Positions 33,605-43,070 of a stretch of DNA of 64,000 nucleotides are shown here, one piece after another. The notes beneath the pieces are model-generated. The model was not told where the DNA came from. It was given only the letters and a program-made list of their open reading frames with translations, and did not search any database. The first letter of the stretch is position 1, and each line of letters begins with the position of its first letter. Source of the DNA: an uncultured Rikenellaceae bacterium (GTDB lineage Bacteria; Bacteroidota; Bacteroidia; Bacteroidales; Rikenellaceae); contig CALVFY010000002.1 in the NCBI GenBank assembly GCA_944326945.1, forward strand, positions 62,001 to 126,000. The letters run 5' to 3'. A program made the position numbers and the translations under genes.

Positions 33605-34957
33605 ATGTCTAAAATTATAAAGTTGAAGAGGGGCCTTGATATCAATCTTTTCGGAGAGGCTGCTCGGAAGGTCGTCAATTTGCCTCAAGCAGCATCTTAT
33701 GCGCTTAGACCCGACGATTTCGTGGGAATTGTACCTAAGCTGCTGGTTCGGGAAGGCGATCGAGTAAAGGCCGGCAATGCATTGTTCTTCGACAAGAACA
33801 ATCCGCAGGTACTCTTTCCTTCGCCCGTGAGCGGTGTGGTATCGGCCGTCCGGCGGGGTGAAAAACGGAAAATCCTGGAAGTCGTGGTGACGCCCGATGC
33901 GGAACAGGAATATGAAACTTTCACTGTGCCCGATCTGAGTAAAGCTTCGCGGGAGGATGTGGCCGGAGCATTGCTCGCAGCCGGTCTTTGGCCTTGTATG
34001 GTGCAGCGTCCTTATGGAATTATTGCTGATCCGGGACAAACCCCCAAGGCTATTTTTGTGTCGGGATTCGATTCGGCGCCGCTGGCTCCGGATATGAATT
34101 TTGTGCTGGCTGAAGAGTTCGATAATCTGCGTATGGGTATCGACGTCCTGAAGAAACTTACCTCTGGGAAGGTGCATCTGGGATTGAAAGCCGGATCGGA
34201 AGGCGTGTTGAATCGACTCGATAATGCCGAACAACATCTGTTTAGCGGTCCGCATCCTGCAGGAAACGTAGGAGTGCAGATTCACCACATAGACCCGGTT
34301 AATAAGGGTGAGGTGGTATGGACGGTTGAAATCCAGAATCTGGCTATTATCGGGCGTCTGTTCCGGACAGGAAAGGTCGATATGCGGAAAATGATCGCTT
34401 TGACCGGATCTGAAATCGTCGATCCGTGTTATTGCTCGGTTGTGGCAGGTGCTCAGATTGCATCTGTCGTGAAAGAGAGCGATGTGAAAGGAACTTCGAC
34501 GGTGCGTTATATCAGTGGAAATGTGCTGACCGGAACCAAGGTGGATCGGGATGGTTATCTGGGCTTCTATCACAACCAGTTGACGGTGATTCCGGAAGGT
34601 GACAAGTATGAATTTTTAGGATGGGCGATGCCTCGGTTCAACAAATTCTCGGTGTCGCATTCCTATTTTTCGTGGTTGATGCCTCACAAGCGTTATGTGT
34701 TGGATACCAATCTGAATGGAGGAGTACGTCCTTTTGTGGTGACGGGGTTGTATGACAAATACCTTCCGATGGATATCTATCCGCTGTATCTGCTCAAGGC
34801 GATTCTGGCCGGAGATATTGATAAAATGGAAAATCTGGGCATATATGAAGTCGTGGAGGAAGATTTCGCTCTTTGTGAATTTGTCGATCCATCGAAAACT
34901 GATATGCAGCAGATTATCCGCGATGGGATCAATCTGATGATTAAAGAGCTTAACTAA
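33605..34957 (+). CDS. nqrA: Na+-translocating NADH:quinone reductase subunit A
   Basis: The protein has 450 residues. It begins with KIIKLKRGLDINLFGEA and has RPDDFVGIVPKLLVREGDRV and VSGVVSAVRRGEKRK, typical of NqrA, the large soluble subunit on the cytoplasmic side. It lacks cofactors and takes part in quinone binding. It is the first gene of a six-gene operon in the standard order A-F with gaps of 6 to 18 bases. The complex oxidises NADH, reduces menaquinone and pumps Na+. Confidence 0.98.
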   Translation: MSKIIKLKRGLDINLFGEAARKVVNLPQAASYALRPDDFVGIVPKLLVREGDRVKAGNALFFDKNNPQVLFPSPVSGVVSAVRRGEKRKILEVVVTPDAEQEYETFTVPDLSKASREDVAGALLAAGLWPCMVQRPYGIIADPGQTPKAIFVSGFDSAPLAPDMNFVLAEEFDNLRMGIDVLKKLTSGKVHLGLKAGSEGVLNRLDNAEQHLFSGPHPAGNVGVQIHHIDPVNKGEVVWTVEIQNLAIIGRLFRTGKVDMRKMIALTGSEIVDPCYCSVVAGAQIASVVKESDVKGTSTVRYISGNVLTGTKVDRDGYLGFYHNQLTVIPEGDKYEFLGWAMPRFNKFSVSHSYFSWLMPHKRYVLDTNLNGGVRPFVVTGLYDKYLPMDIYPLYLLKAILAGDIDKMENLGIYEVVEEDFALCEFVDPSKTDMQQIIRDGINLMIKELN

Positions 34958-34963
34958 ATACAG

Positions 34964-36154
34964 ATGAAAGCATTAAGGAATTTTGTAGACAAGATAAAGC
35001 CGGCCTTTGAGAAGGACGGGAAGCTCCATATGCTTCATTCAACGTTCGACGCATTCGAGACTTTTCTGTTCGTGCCGAATCATGTAACGAAGAAGGGAAC
35101 TCATATTCGCGATTGCAACGATATGAAGCGAGTGATGATCGTGGTGGTGATTGCATTGTTGCCGGCACTGCTTTTCGGAATGTTCAACGTGGGACTGCAA
35201 CACTTCCGTGCAATCGGGTTACCTGATACCGGTATTTGGGAGTGCTTTTGGTTCGGTTTTCTGAAAGTATTGCCGATTATTTTGGTCTCTTATATCGTGG
35301 GCCTGGGAATCGAGTTCGCTTTTGCCCAAATGCGAGGACATGAGGTGAATGAAGGTTTTCTGGTGACGGGTATGTTGATTCCGCTGGTTATGCCGGTGGA
35401 TATTCCGTTGTGGATGGTCGCTGTGGCAACCGCTTTCTCTGTGATTATTGGCAAAGAGGTCTTCGGCGGAACCGGTATGAATGTATTCAATCCGGCACTG
35501 TTGGCCCGAGCCTTTATATTCTTTGCCTATACGCCTTTTATCTCGGGCGAGAAGGTCTGGGTGGCCGGCCTGACGAAGGGCGAAGGAATTGTGGATGGTT
35601 TTTCGGGTGCGACTCCGCTTTCGGATGTGGCCAATGCTTTGGCCGAAGGTGCCAAGACGGTGAACTGGTCGAATGCATCGACTCCGTGGGACTGGTTCGT
35701 GGGTACGATCCCCGGAAGTATCGGTGAAACCTCGACGATCGCCATTCTGATTGGGGCTGCGATTTTGCTCTATACGGGGGTTGCCAGCTGGCGTGTTATG
35801 CTGAGCGTGTTTGCCGGAGGTTATCTGATGGGATTGGTATTTAATCTGATCGGCGCCAATGTGGCAATGGATTTCCCCGCATGGCAACATCTGATTGTGG
35901 GTGGATTCGCTTTCGGTGCCGTTTTCATGGCAACCGATCCGGTGACTGCTCCTCAAACCAATGTTGGCAAGGTGATCGGAGGTTTTCTGATCGGTGTGAT
36001 CGCCGTAATGATTCGGGTGGTCAACCCGGGGTATCCCGAGGGAATGATGCTTGCGATTCTGTTCATGAATGCTCTTTCACCGTTGATCGATTACTATGTC
36101 GTGCAGGCGAATATTTCGCGGCGTAACCGTCGGCTTAAATTGGCTGGCAAATAA
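34964..36154 (+). CDS. nqrB: Na+-translocating NADH:quinone reductase subunit B
   Basis: The protein has 396 residues and about ten membrane segments. The covalent FMN attachment site is in FSGATPLSD, Thr about residue 217, linked by a phosphoester bond added by ApbE. GGTGMNVFNPALLARAF is another family landmark. The subunit carries FMN and riboflavin in the membrane and forms part of the Na+ path. It starts six bases after nqrA. Confidence 0.98.
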   Translation: MKALRNFVDKIKPAFEKDGKLHMLHSTFDAFETFLFVPNHVTKKGTHIRDCNDMKRVMIVVVIALLPALLFGMFNVGLQHFRAIGLPDTGIWECFWFGFLKVLPIILVSYIVGLGIEFAFAQMRGHEVNEGFLVTGMLIPLVMPVDIPLWMVAVATAFSVIIGKEVFGGTGMNVFNPALLARAFIFFAYTPFISGEKVWVAGLTKGEGIVDGFSGATPLSDVANALAEGAKTVNWSNASTPWDWFVGTIPGSIGETSTIAILIGAAILLYTGVASWRVMLSVFAGGYLMGLVFNLIGANVAMDFPAWQHLIVGGFAFGAVFMATDPVTAPQTNVGKVIGGFLIGVIAVMIRVVNPGYPEGMMLAILFMNALSPLIDYYVVQANISRRNRRLKLAGK

Positions 36155-36168
36155 AGGAGGTTGGAACG

Positions 36169-36972
36169 ATGAACAAGAATAGTAATACATATATCATAGG
36201 CTATTCAGCGGTCATGGTGATCGTTGTTGCCGCAGTACTCTCGTTTGCATCACTTTCGTTACAGAGTCGTCAGAACGATAATGTTCGGATCGAGAAGATG
36301 AACGACATTCTGCGTTCGATCGGAGAAGGTGAGGGAGCCGATAGCGCTCCTGATAAGGCTAAGTATGTGAAAGAGGAGTACGACAAGTATATTGTGGAGA
36401 GTTATGCCGTGAATACGAAAGGCGAAAAGGTAGAGGGTGTGGATGCATTTAATCTGCTGATTAACCTGAAGGCCGAATATGATAAACCTGAGGCTGACCG
36501 GGTATTGCCTGTATTCGTGAGTCGTAGTGATGAGGGTGTGATTCATTACATTCTGCCCGTGTGGGGTGCCGGACTTTGGGGCCCTATCTGGGGATATATC
36601 GCCCTCGATGTCGATTGGAATACAATTTATGGTGTTGTTTTCGATCACAAGAGTGAGACTCCGGGATTGGGAGCCGAGATTACTATGGCTGAATTCCGCG
36701 ATCAGTTTAAAGAGAAGAAAATCTATGAGGAGTCGAGTATGGTCGCTATCTCAGTGTTGAAAGGTGTTGGTGCTTCTGCCGGGAATATCCATGCTGTGGA
36801 TGCCATTTCGGGCGGAACGATCACTAGCCGAGGCGTTGAAACGATGCTGAAAGATTGTTTGACCGATTATTCGGCTTATATGAATAAAGAGCGGGCCGCT
36901 CTATCTGCTCCAGTGGCTGCACAGACGGATGAGAGCGAGATTCCTGCCGATTCGTTAACCATTAATAAGTAA
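36169..36972 (+). CDS. nqrC: Na+-translocating NADH:quinone reductase subunit C
   Basis: The protein has 267 residues: one N-terminal membrane anchor (residues 9-31) and a periplasmic domain. The second covalent FMN site is SGGTITS at 214-220, Thr217, where the usual motif reads SGAT. ETPGLGAEI is another conserved stretch. A charged 25-residue tail rich in Ala and Ser follows the FMN domain. The ApbE flavin transferase needed for attachment is not in the window. Confidence 0.97.
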   Translation: MNKNSNTYIIGYSAVMVIVVAAVLSFASLSLQSRQNDNVRIEKMNDILRSIGEGEGADSAPDKAKYVKEEYDKYIVESYAVNTKGEKVEGVDAFNLLINLKAEYDKPEADRVLPVFVSRSDEGVIHYILPVWGAGLWGPIWGYIALDVDWNTIYGVVFDHKSETPGLGAEITMAEFRDQFKEKKIYEESSMVAISVLKGVGASAGNIHAVDAISGGTITSRGVETMLKDCLTDYSAYMNKERAALSAPVAAQTDESEIPADSLTINK

Positions 36973-36981
36973 GGTGTTACC

Positions 36982-37638
36982 ATGAGTGAGAAAGAAAAAG
37001 AACCGATGTTTTCGGCAAAGATATGGAAGCTCCTGACTTCCCCGTTTAACCAGAACAACCCGATTACGGTACAAATTCTGGGAATCTGCTCGGCTTTGGC
37101 TGTGACGGCTAAACTGAAACCAGCTTTCGTGATGGCTCTCTCGGTGACTATTGTGACGGCTTGTTCGAGTTTCATTATCTCATTGATCCGCAAGTCGATA
37201 CCTTCTCGTATTCGAATCATTGTCCAGTTGGTCGTGGTTGCCGCTCTGGTGATTCTGGTTGACCAGGTGCTTAAAGCTTTCGTCTATGATGTGAGCAAAC
37301 AACTCTCGGTCTTCGTGGGGTTGATTATTACGAACTGTATCATCATGGGACGTATCGAGGCGTTTGCATTGGGTAATAAACCGTGGGCCTCGTTCGTGGA
37401 CGGAGCCGGGAACGGATTGGGCTATGGAATGATCCTGATCATTTTGGGATTTTTCCGTGAGTTGTTGGGCGCCGGTACCTTGTGGGGCTATCAGGTGATT
37501 CCCGATTCATGGTATGTGGCCAATGGCGGATTCTATTCCAATAACGGTTTGATGCTGTTGCCTCCGATGGCCTTGATTTGTGTGGGTATCATTATCTGGA
37601 TACAGCGTAGCCGGAATAAGAGTCTGATCGAAAAATAG
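36982..37638 (+). CDS. nqrD: Na+-translocating NADH:quinone reductase subunit D
   Basis: The protein has 218 residues with six membrane segments. The family sequence [18 protein letters not shown] is near the N-terminus and [19 protein letters not shown] in the middle. The NCIIMGR Cys, with its counterpart in NqrE, coordinates the intramembrane iron centre between the two subunits. It follows nqrC by nine bases and precedes nqrE by 15. Confidence 0.98.
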   Translation: MSEKEKEPMFSAKIWKLLTSPFNQNNPITVQILGICSALAVTAKLKPAFVMALSVTIVTACSSFIISLIRKSIPSRIRIIVQLVVVAALVILVDQVLKAFVYDVSKQLSVFVGLIITNCIIMGRIEAFALGNKPWASFVDGAGNGLGYGMILIILGFFRELLGAGTLWGYQVIPDSWYVANGGFYSNNGLMLLPPMALICVGIIIWIQRSRNKSLIEK

Positions 37639-37653
37639 TGAAAGGATAGCCTT

Positions 37654-38271
37654 ATGGAAAATATATTGAACATATTCATCCGGTCGATTTTTATCGACAA
37701 TATGGTGTTCGCGTTCTTCTTCGGTATGTGCTCGTTCATAGCCGTAAGCAAGAGTGTGAAAACTGCTATGGGCCTGGGGATCGCGGTTACGTTTGTGATG
37801 CTGGTTACGGTGCCCTTGAACTGGTTGCTCAATGAGTATGTATTGAGTGGCGGTGCGTTGAGTTGGATCAGTCCAGAATTGAAGAGTGTCGACCTTAGCT
37901 TTTTGAGTTTCATTATTTTCATCGCAGTGATTGCTTCGTTGGTACAGTTGGTCGAGATGGTGGTAGAGAAATTCGCCCCTGCTCTTTATAATCAGTTGGG
38001 TATATTTTTGCCGCTGATAGCTGTGAACTGTGCTATCTTGGGTGGCTCACTCTTCATGCAGGAGAGAGGCTATGCCAATATCGGTGAAGCAACGGCTTTC
38101 GGGCTGGGTTCTGGCATCGGTTGGTGGTTGGCAATCATTATGATGGCTGCAATTCGTGAGAAAATCGCCTACTCGAATGTTCCGCCCGCATTGAAGGGGG
38201 CTGGTATCACCTTTATTCTGACGGGACTGATGGGTATCGCTTTTATGACATTCCTGGGAATTCAACTCTAA
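37654..38271 (+). CDS. nqrE: Na+-translocating NADH:quinone reductase subunit E
   Basis: The protein has 205 residues with six membrane segments, structurally paired in inverted topology with NqrD. Landmarks are IFIDNMVFAFFFGMCSFIAVS near the start and FLPLIAVNCAILGGSLFM in the middle, each with a Cys expected to bind the shared Fe centre. GEATAFGLGSGIGWWLAIIM follows. Standard length and operon position. Confidence 0.98.
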   Translation: MENILNIFIRSIFIDNMVFAFFFGMCSFIAVSKSVKTAMGLGIAVTFVMLVTVPLNWLLNEYVLSGGALSWISPELKSVDLSFLSFIIFIAVIASLVQLVEMVVEKFAPALYNQLGIFLPLIAVNCAILGGSLFMQERGYANIGEATAFGLGSGIGWWLAIIMMAAIREKIAYSNVPPALKGAGITFILTGLMGIAFMTFLGIQL

Positions 38272-38289
38272 TTTAAAAGGATAGAAGAG

Positions 38290-39534
38290 ATGGGATTATC
38301 AATCATTATAGCCATTGTGGCTTTTATGGTGGTCACGTTGGTGCTGGTGGGTCTGTTACTGTATGCTAAAAACAAACTGACTCCTTCGGGAGAGGTGCAG
38401 ATCGACATCAATAATTCGGAGAAGGTGTTGACAGTGGAGCCGGGCAATTCGCTGCTCTCCACGTTGAGTAATAATGGCATTTTCCTTCCTTCGGCATGTG
38501 GGGGAGGCGGTTCGTGTGGTATGTGCCGTGTACAAGTGCTCGAAGGAGGAGGGGATATTTTGCCTACCGAGGTGAATTTCTTTACTCGTCGTCTGCAACA
38601 GGAAAAATGGCGTTTGGGTTGCCAGGTGAAGGTTAAGGAAAATCTGAAGATCCATGTGCCTGAAGCTGTTTTGGGCGTGAAAAAATGGGAGTGTGAGGTG
38701 ATCTCGAATCACAATGTGGCTACCTTTATTAAGGAATTTGTCGTGAAGTTGCCCGAAGGTGAGCGACTCAATTTCCGTTCCGGTGGCTATATTCAGATCG
38801 ACGTGCCTAAATATGATGAGATCAAATTTAGTGATTTCGATATTGATCCTCAGTATCGCGAAGATTGGGATAAGATGAAAATGTGGGGTTTGGTAACCAA
38901 GAATCCCGAACCTACTTTCCGGGCGTATTCTATGGCGAACCATCCTGCTGAAGGAAATATCATCATGCTGAATATCCGTATTGCCACTCCGCCTTGGAAT
39001 CGGGCTGCAGGAACGTTCGAAAATGTCAATCCGGGTATCTGCTCTTCCTATATTTATTCGTTGAAACCGGGCGACAAGATTACAATTTCGGGTCCCTATG
39101 GAGAGTTCTTCGTGAAGGATACTCCTAACGAAAAGATGTTTATCGGAGGAGGAGCCGGTATGGCACCCATGCGTTCGCATATCTTCCATTTGTTTAAGAC
39201 CGAAAAGATCAAAACTCCGGTTACTTTCTGGTATGGAGCCCGGAGTCGTCGCGAAATCTTCTATGAGGAACAGTTCGAGGAGATCGAAAGGCAATTCCCG
39301 AACTTTAAATTCCATATTGCTCTCTCGGAACCGAAACCCGAGGATAATTGGACGGGATATGTCGGATTCATTCATCAAGTGATATACGACAATTACCTCA
39401 AGAATCATGAGGCTCCGGAAGATATCGAATATTACTTGTGCGGTCCTCCGATGATGACGGCAGCTGCTTGCAAGATGCTGGATAGTCTTGGAGTGCCTCC
39501 GGAAAATATTATGTTCGACAATTTCGGTGCATAG
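38290..39534 (+). CDS. nqrF: Na+-translocating NADH:quinone reductase subunit F
   Basis: The protein has 414 residues. One membrane helix (residues 4-25) is followed by a [2Fe-2S] ferredoxin domain with Cys70, Cys76, Cys79 and Cys111, an FAD domain with RAYSMANHP, and an NADH domain with GGGAGMAPMRSH and LCGPPMM. It is the electron entry point that takes hydride from NADH. It is the last gene of the operon and is followed 12 bases later by a very strong terminator. Confidence 0.98.
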   Translation: MGLSIIIAIVAFMVVTLVLVGLLLYAKNKLTPSGEVQIDINNSEKVLTVEPGNSLLSTLSNNGIFLPSACGGGGSCGMCRVQVLEGGGDILPTEVNFFTRRLQQEKWRLGCQVKVKENLKIHVPEAVLGVKKWECEVISNHNVATFIKEFVVKLPEGERLNFRSGGYIQIDVPKYDEIKFSDFDIDPQYREDWDKMKMWGLVTKNPEPTFRAYSMANHPAEGNIIMLNIRIATPPWNRAAGTFENVNPGICSSYIYSLKPGDKITISGPYGEFFVKDTPNEKMFIGGGAGMAPMRSHIFHLFKTEKIKTPVTFWYGARSRREIFYEEQFEEIERQFPNFKFHIALSEPKPEDNWTGYVGFIHQVIYDNYLKNHEAPEDIEYYLCGPPMMTAAACKMLDSLGVPPENIMFDNFGA

Positions 39535-39545
39535 TCGACCGATGG

Positions 39546-39584
39546 AAAAAGACGAAGAGACACTTGTGTCTCTTCGTCTTTTTT
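39546..39584 (+). terminator. Intrinsic terminator of the nqr operon
   Basis: Near-perfect stem of at least 16 base pairs (39546-39563 with 39566-39583), two-base apex, ending in a T-run. It clearly separates nqrF from the next gene. Confidence 0.93.
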
Positions 39585-39597
39585 AAGAAATGATATT

Positions 39598-41091
39598 ATG
39601 AAAATATTGACAGGAAAACAGATTCGTGAGGCGGATCGTTTTACGATTGAACATGAACCGGTCAGCTCTCAGGATTTAATGGAACGAGCTTCTGAAGTCA
39701 TTGCTCAATGGATTTGCAACCATATCGGACAGGAAAAGCCTCTCTATTTCTTTGTAGGAAAGGGCAATAATGGTGGCGATGGATTGGCTGTGGCCCGTAT
39801 GCTTTATCATGCAGGGTATAGTTGTTATGTTTATCTGGTTTTTGGAAAGGAGCAATTATCTGCTGAATGTCGTTTCAATCTGGACAGATTGCCCGATGGT
39901 GTATGCCGGCAGGAGGGAAGAATCGTTCAAGAACTCGACATTCCGGAAGATGCCGTTATAGTGGATGCCATGCTGGGGACTGGAGTGACGGGGCCGTTGA
40001 AAGAACCGGTGTTGCCGGTGGTGGAGATGATCAATCTGTTGCCGAATCGGGTTATTGCGATTGATCTGCCCTCAGGCTTGGGTACAGAGTTCGGAAATGG
40101 GGGCAAAACGGTAGTGATGGCGGAAACCACCCTTACTTTGGAGTTCCCGAAGTTGGCGATGTTGTTGCCCGAAGCAGGTGATGCTTGTGGCCGGATTGAA
40201 GTGTTGCCGATTGATTTGGACACGAGGTATTTGGATGCTGCGCCTTCTCCTTATTATTATGTGACGGAACAGGTGGCTCGAACTCAATTATTGCCTCGTC
40301 GGAAATTCGGTCATAAAGGTACATTCGGTCATGCTCTGCTCGTATGCGGTTCGGAAGGGATGATGGGAGCCGGTATTTTGGCAACGGGGGCAGCTTTACG
40401 TTCGGGGTGTGGATTGGTGACTTTACATTTGCCTGCTAATGAACGTGTCGCAGTACAGGCTAATTATCCTTCGGCCTTGCTGAGTCTTGATCCGGAGCGG
40501 TGTTTTTCGATTCTTCCCGTGGGATTGAATCGCTATGCAGCGATTGGCGTAGGGTGTGGAATGGGACACTCTGAAAAGACTGTGGCTGCATTCGAATTGT
40601 TGTTACGAAAATATGACCGTCCTATGGTATTGGATGCCGATGCCTTGAATATATTGTCGGCCGATCCGAAATTACGGGCGTTTGTGCCTGAGGGTTCGAT
40701 ATTGACACCTCATTTGGGTGAATTGAAACGTTTGGTGGGAGAGTGGGGAGACGAACAGCAGAAATTGGATAAGGTGAAAAAGTTGGCTGCAGAACTTCGT
40801 TCGGTGATTGTGGTGAAAGGTGCCCATACGATGATCTGTTCGCCGGAGGGGATCTGTTGGTTCAATTCGACAGGATGTGCCGGTATGGCCAAAGGCGGAA
40901 GTGGTGATGTGTTGGCCGGATTTCTGACAGGATTGCTTGCCCGAGGATATGATCCGATGTCAGCAGCCGTATTGGGTGTCTATGTACATGGTCTGGCGGG
41001 AGAGAAAAGTGCCGCGTATTACGGAGAAGAGGGAATGAATAGCGGTGATCTCCCTGACTTTTTGGCCGAAGCACTCATGGAGATTCAATAA
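39598..41091 (+). CDS. nnr: Bifunctional NAD(P)HX epimerase / ADP-dependent dehydratase
   Basis: The protein has 497 residues. The N-terminal YjeF_N epimerase domain carries GKGNNGGDGLAVARML; the C-terminal ribokinase-like dehydratase domain carries PMVLDADALNIL, LTPHLGELKRL and NSTGCAGMAKGGSGDVLAG. The enzyme repairs hydrated NADH and NADPH. It starts 14 bases after the nqr terminator, so it probably depends on leakage or a weak promoter inside that region; no clear -7 box was found. The fused two-domain layout is common in bacteria. Confidence 0.95.
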   Translation: MKILTGKQIREADRFTIEHEPVSSQDLMERASEVIAQWICNHIGQEKPLYFFVGKGNNGGDGLAVARMLYHAGYSCYVYLVFGKEQLSAECRFNLDRLPDGVCRQEGRIVQELDIPEDAVIVDAMLGTGVTGPLKEPVLPVVEMINLLPNRVIAIDLPSGLGTEFGNGGKTVVMAETTLTLEFPKLAMLLPEAGDACGRIEVLPIDLDTRYLDAAPSPYYYVTEQVARTQLLPRRKFGHKGTFGHALLVCGSEGMMGAGILATGAALRSGCGLVTLHLPANERVAVQANYPSALLSLDPERCFSILPVGLNRYAAIGVGCGMGHSEKTVAAFELLLRKYDRPMVLDADALNILSADPKLRAFVPEGSILTPHLGELKRLVGEWGDEQQKLDKVKKLAAELRSVIVVKGAHTMICSPEGICWFNSTGCAGMAKGGSGDVLAGFLTGLLARGYDPMSAAVLGVYVHGLAGEKSAAYYGEEGMNSGDLPDFLAEALMEIQ

Positions 41092-41097
41092 TTTCCT

Positions 41098-41105
41098 TAT
41101 ATTTG
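41098..41105 (+). promoter_or_regulatory. -7 box of the 94-residue conserved protein gene
   Basis: TATATTTG is an exact TAnnTTTG match directly after the nnr stop, predicting a start near 41112. Confidence 0.6.
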
Positions 41106-41132
41106 TATCACTAACTTTAAAATTGTTCTGAT

Positions 41133-41417
41133 ATGGCAAGTATTCGATTGATAAAAAAGGATATAGATTATCTTGTGAGCGAAGTTGTTTCGGATTGTTA
41201 TTTGACGATCTATTTCCATCCGGAGAAGAAGCAGGAGATTGTTTCGGTAATGGAAGAGGCTGTGGAGTTGCGTAATTCGTTGTTCGCTCAGATAAAACCT
41301 AAAGAAAAACACAATCCGAGTCTGGTAAAGAAACATTATGCCCAAATACGTCGCGATTTAATGACGAAAGTCGATGGGCTTTTTGTTAAGCTGAGCGGAA
41401 TTTCGTCGAAAAAATAG
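41133..41417 (+). CDS. Small conserved hypothetical protein
   Basis: The protein has 94 residues, soluble and basic, predicted mostly helical with no signal peptide or membrane segment. I do not recognise a named family, though its appearance (a short protein beginning MASIRLIKKDIDYL with a Cys in SDCYLTIYF) recalls small conserved Bacteroidales proteins. It has its own -7 box and its own perfect 22-base-pair terminator, so it is a single-gene unit. No functional motif was found. Confidence 0.8.
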   Translation: MASIRLIKKDIDYLVSEVVSDCYLTIYFHPEKKQEIVSVMEEAVELRNSLFAQIKPKEKHNPSLVKKHYAQIRRDLMTKVDGLFVKLSGISSKK

Positions 41418-41426
41418 ATAGATTCT

Positions 41427-41470
41427 GAAAAATAAAAGAGAGGGAAAATTTTCCCTCTCTTTTATTTTTC
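41427..41470. terminator. Bidirectional terminator, perfect 44-base palindrome
   Basis: A perfect inverted repeat without spacer (22 bases each arm; the actual loop would form from the central AAAATTTT). It ends with A- and T-rich flanks and overlaps the last codons and stop of the convergent ABC ATPase gene. Confidence 0.9.
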
Positions 41471-42214
41471 ATCGTGTTTTTTGAGTACCGTATGCGGAAC
41501 CTCTCCGTGGCAGATCAACTGAATGGGGCAGTTGTAGTTTTGGAGTTGCTCTTCCGTGATTTCATTCGAGTCGTGGCGATGAACTCGGCGGTTGACACAT
41601 ACGATTGTTTTTACAATACTCGTAATGGTCCCGATATCGTGAGAAACCATCACAATAGCTATTTGCTCGTTTAATTTTCGGAGAATATCGTACAATTCCT
41701 TTTCGAACTGGTTGTCTACGAAATTGGCCGGTTCGTCCAGAATCAGCAACTTCGGACCTGAAATCAATGCACGGCAGAGTAGGGCGCGTTGCATTTGTCC
41801 TCCCGATATTTCTCCAATAGGGTGGTCTCCGATGGATTGTATGCCGGTCATTTCCATGAGTGATTCTGCTCGTTGCCTGTCTTTGGAGGTATAACGTCTT
41901 AAGAATCGTTTGCCGGATTGTAAGCCCGATAGGATTACTTCACGGACAGAGATAGGAAACGAATGGTCGAATTCGTTTTGTTGGGGTAAATATCCGATCG
42001 CATGACCCGAAACCCTATTGATTTCATCTCCGTAAGAAATATTGCCCGTGTAGGAAATCGTTCCCATGATGGCTTTGACCAACGAGGTTTTGCCTCCTCC
42101 GTTGGGGCCTATGATCCCTATGAAATCGTGGTCGAAGATGTCAAGATCGACATTTTCAAGCGCTGTATAATTTCCATATTTGACCGAAAGATTGCGGATT
42201 GATACAAGAGTCAT
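41462..42214 (-). CDS. Zinc/manganese-type ABC transporter ATP-binding protein
   Basis: The protein has 250 residues. Walker A GPNGGGKTSL, the Q-loop region YLPQQNEFDHSFP, the signature ISGGQMQRALLCRAL, Walker B KLLILDEPANFVD and a switch His (VSHDIG) are all present. This pattern fits ZnuC/MntB-type ATPases. It starts two bases after the binding-protein gene. The membrane permease normally found beside it is not in the window, so the transporter must use a partner encoded elsewhere. The last codons lie inside the bidirectional terminator. Confidence 0.92.
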   Translation of the reverse strand: MTLVSIRNLSVKYGNYTALENVDLDIFDHDFIGIIGPNGGGKTSLVKAIMGTISYTGNISYGDEINRVSGHAIGYLPQQNEFDHSFPISVREVILSGLQSGKRFLRRYTSKDRQRAESLMEMTGIQSIGDHPIGEISGGQMQRALLCRALISGPKLLILDEPANFVDNQFEKELYDILRKLNEQIAIVMVSHDIGTITSIVKTIVCVNRRVHRHDSNEITEEQLQNYNCPIQLICHGEVPHTVLKKHDEK

Positions 42215-42215
42215 G

Positions 42216-43070
42216 TTATTCCGTAATTAATTTCGTTATATGAAAAAGATTTTCTATTACGTTTTCCTCCAACGGGTCGATTTCGACGGTTTCTGCACCT
42301 ATTTCGGCTGCAATAGTAGCTACGGTTGCTTGATTGAATTGACTTTGATAGAATAATTTTTTGATCTCATCTTTTCGAGCACGATCGACAATTTTACGAA
42401 GGCGATCTGCAGAAAGCTCCTTGCCATCATCTTCCAGCGAAACTTGTTCAATGGCATAGTCTCGAGCCATATAGGTAAACGCAGGGTGGTAGATTAAAAA
42501 ATATTTCCTGCCCGACGATGTGATGCGGTTGCGCATTAGATGGTCTAATGAATCTATTTTTTTGTCAAAATCCTTATAATTAGATAAATAACGGACTGAA
42601 TCGGGGTAGAGTAGGGCGATTTTCTGATATGCCGTTGCCGCCATTTGTTTCAGAGTTTGAGGCGATGTCCATATATGGGGATCGACTCCATGATGATGAG
42701 AATGGGCATCGTTTCCTGTGATAAGAGTGATGCCAGAGGACAGATCAACGATTCTATTTTCGGAGGTGATTTCCGATAGACGCTGAGATAACTGTTGTTC
42801 GAAATCGAGTAGCCCGGTTGTGAAAATAAGTTGGGACTGGGATAGCGAAATCATTTGAGCCGGAGTCGGTTCATACGTCTCCGGAGTCGCTCCCGGGGGA
42901 AGTAATACTTCTATGGGGAAATCCTTTCCTGTAATATTTTCTACGATATATTTTAAAGGAGGGATACTAACACACCATCCGTTTTCATCGTTTGTTGCGG
43001 TTGGACCTACGCATGAATAGAACGATAAGAGGGGGAAAATAATAGTATAGAAGATGCGTTTTCTATTCAT
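42216..43070 (-). CDS. Zinc-type metal ABC transporter substrate-binding lipoprotein
   Basis: The protein has 284 residues with a lipoprotein signal ending at Cys in SFYSC. It is a cluster A-I (ZnuA-like) binding protein: VSIPPLKYIVENITG near the start, PPGATPETYEPTPAQM, the short His-rich loop HSHHHGVDPHIWTSP, and YHPAFTYMARDY. The His residues would bind Zn2+ or Mn2+. The short His loop is typical of zinc-specific members but not proof. It sits between a cupin gene (abutting, no gap) and the ATPase gene. Confidence 0.9.
   Translation of the reverse strand: MNRKRIFYTIIFPLLSFYSCVGPTATNDENGWCVSIPPLKYIVENITGKDFPIEVLLPPGATPETYEPTPAQMISLSQSQLIFTTGLLDFEQQLSQRLSEITSENRIVDLSSGITLITGNDAHSHHHGVDPHIWTSPQTLKQMAATAYQKIALLYPDSVRYLSNYKDFDKKIDSLDHLMRNRITSSGRKYFLIYHPAFTYMARDYAIEQVSLEDDGKELSADRLRKIVDRARKDEIKKLFYQSQFNQATVATIAAEIGAETVEIDPLEENVIENLFHITKLITE

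Noticed and set aside
33584..34573. Long open frame antisense to nqrA
   Set aside because: Mirror of the nqrA gene with no recognisable domain or promoter.
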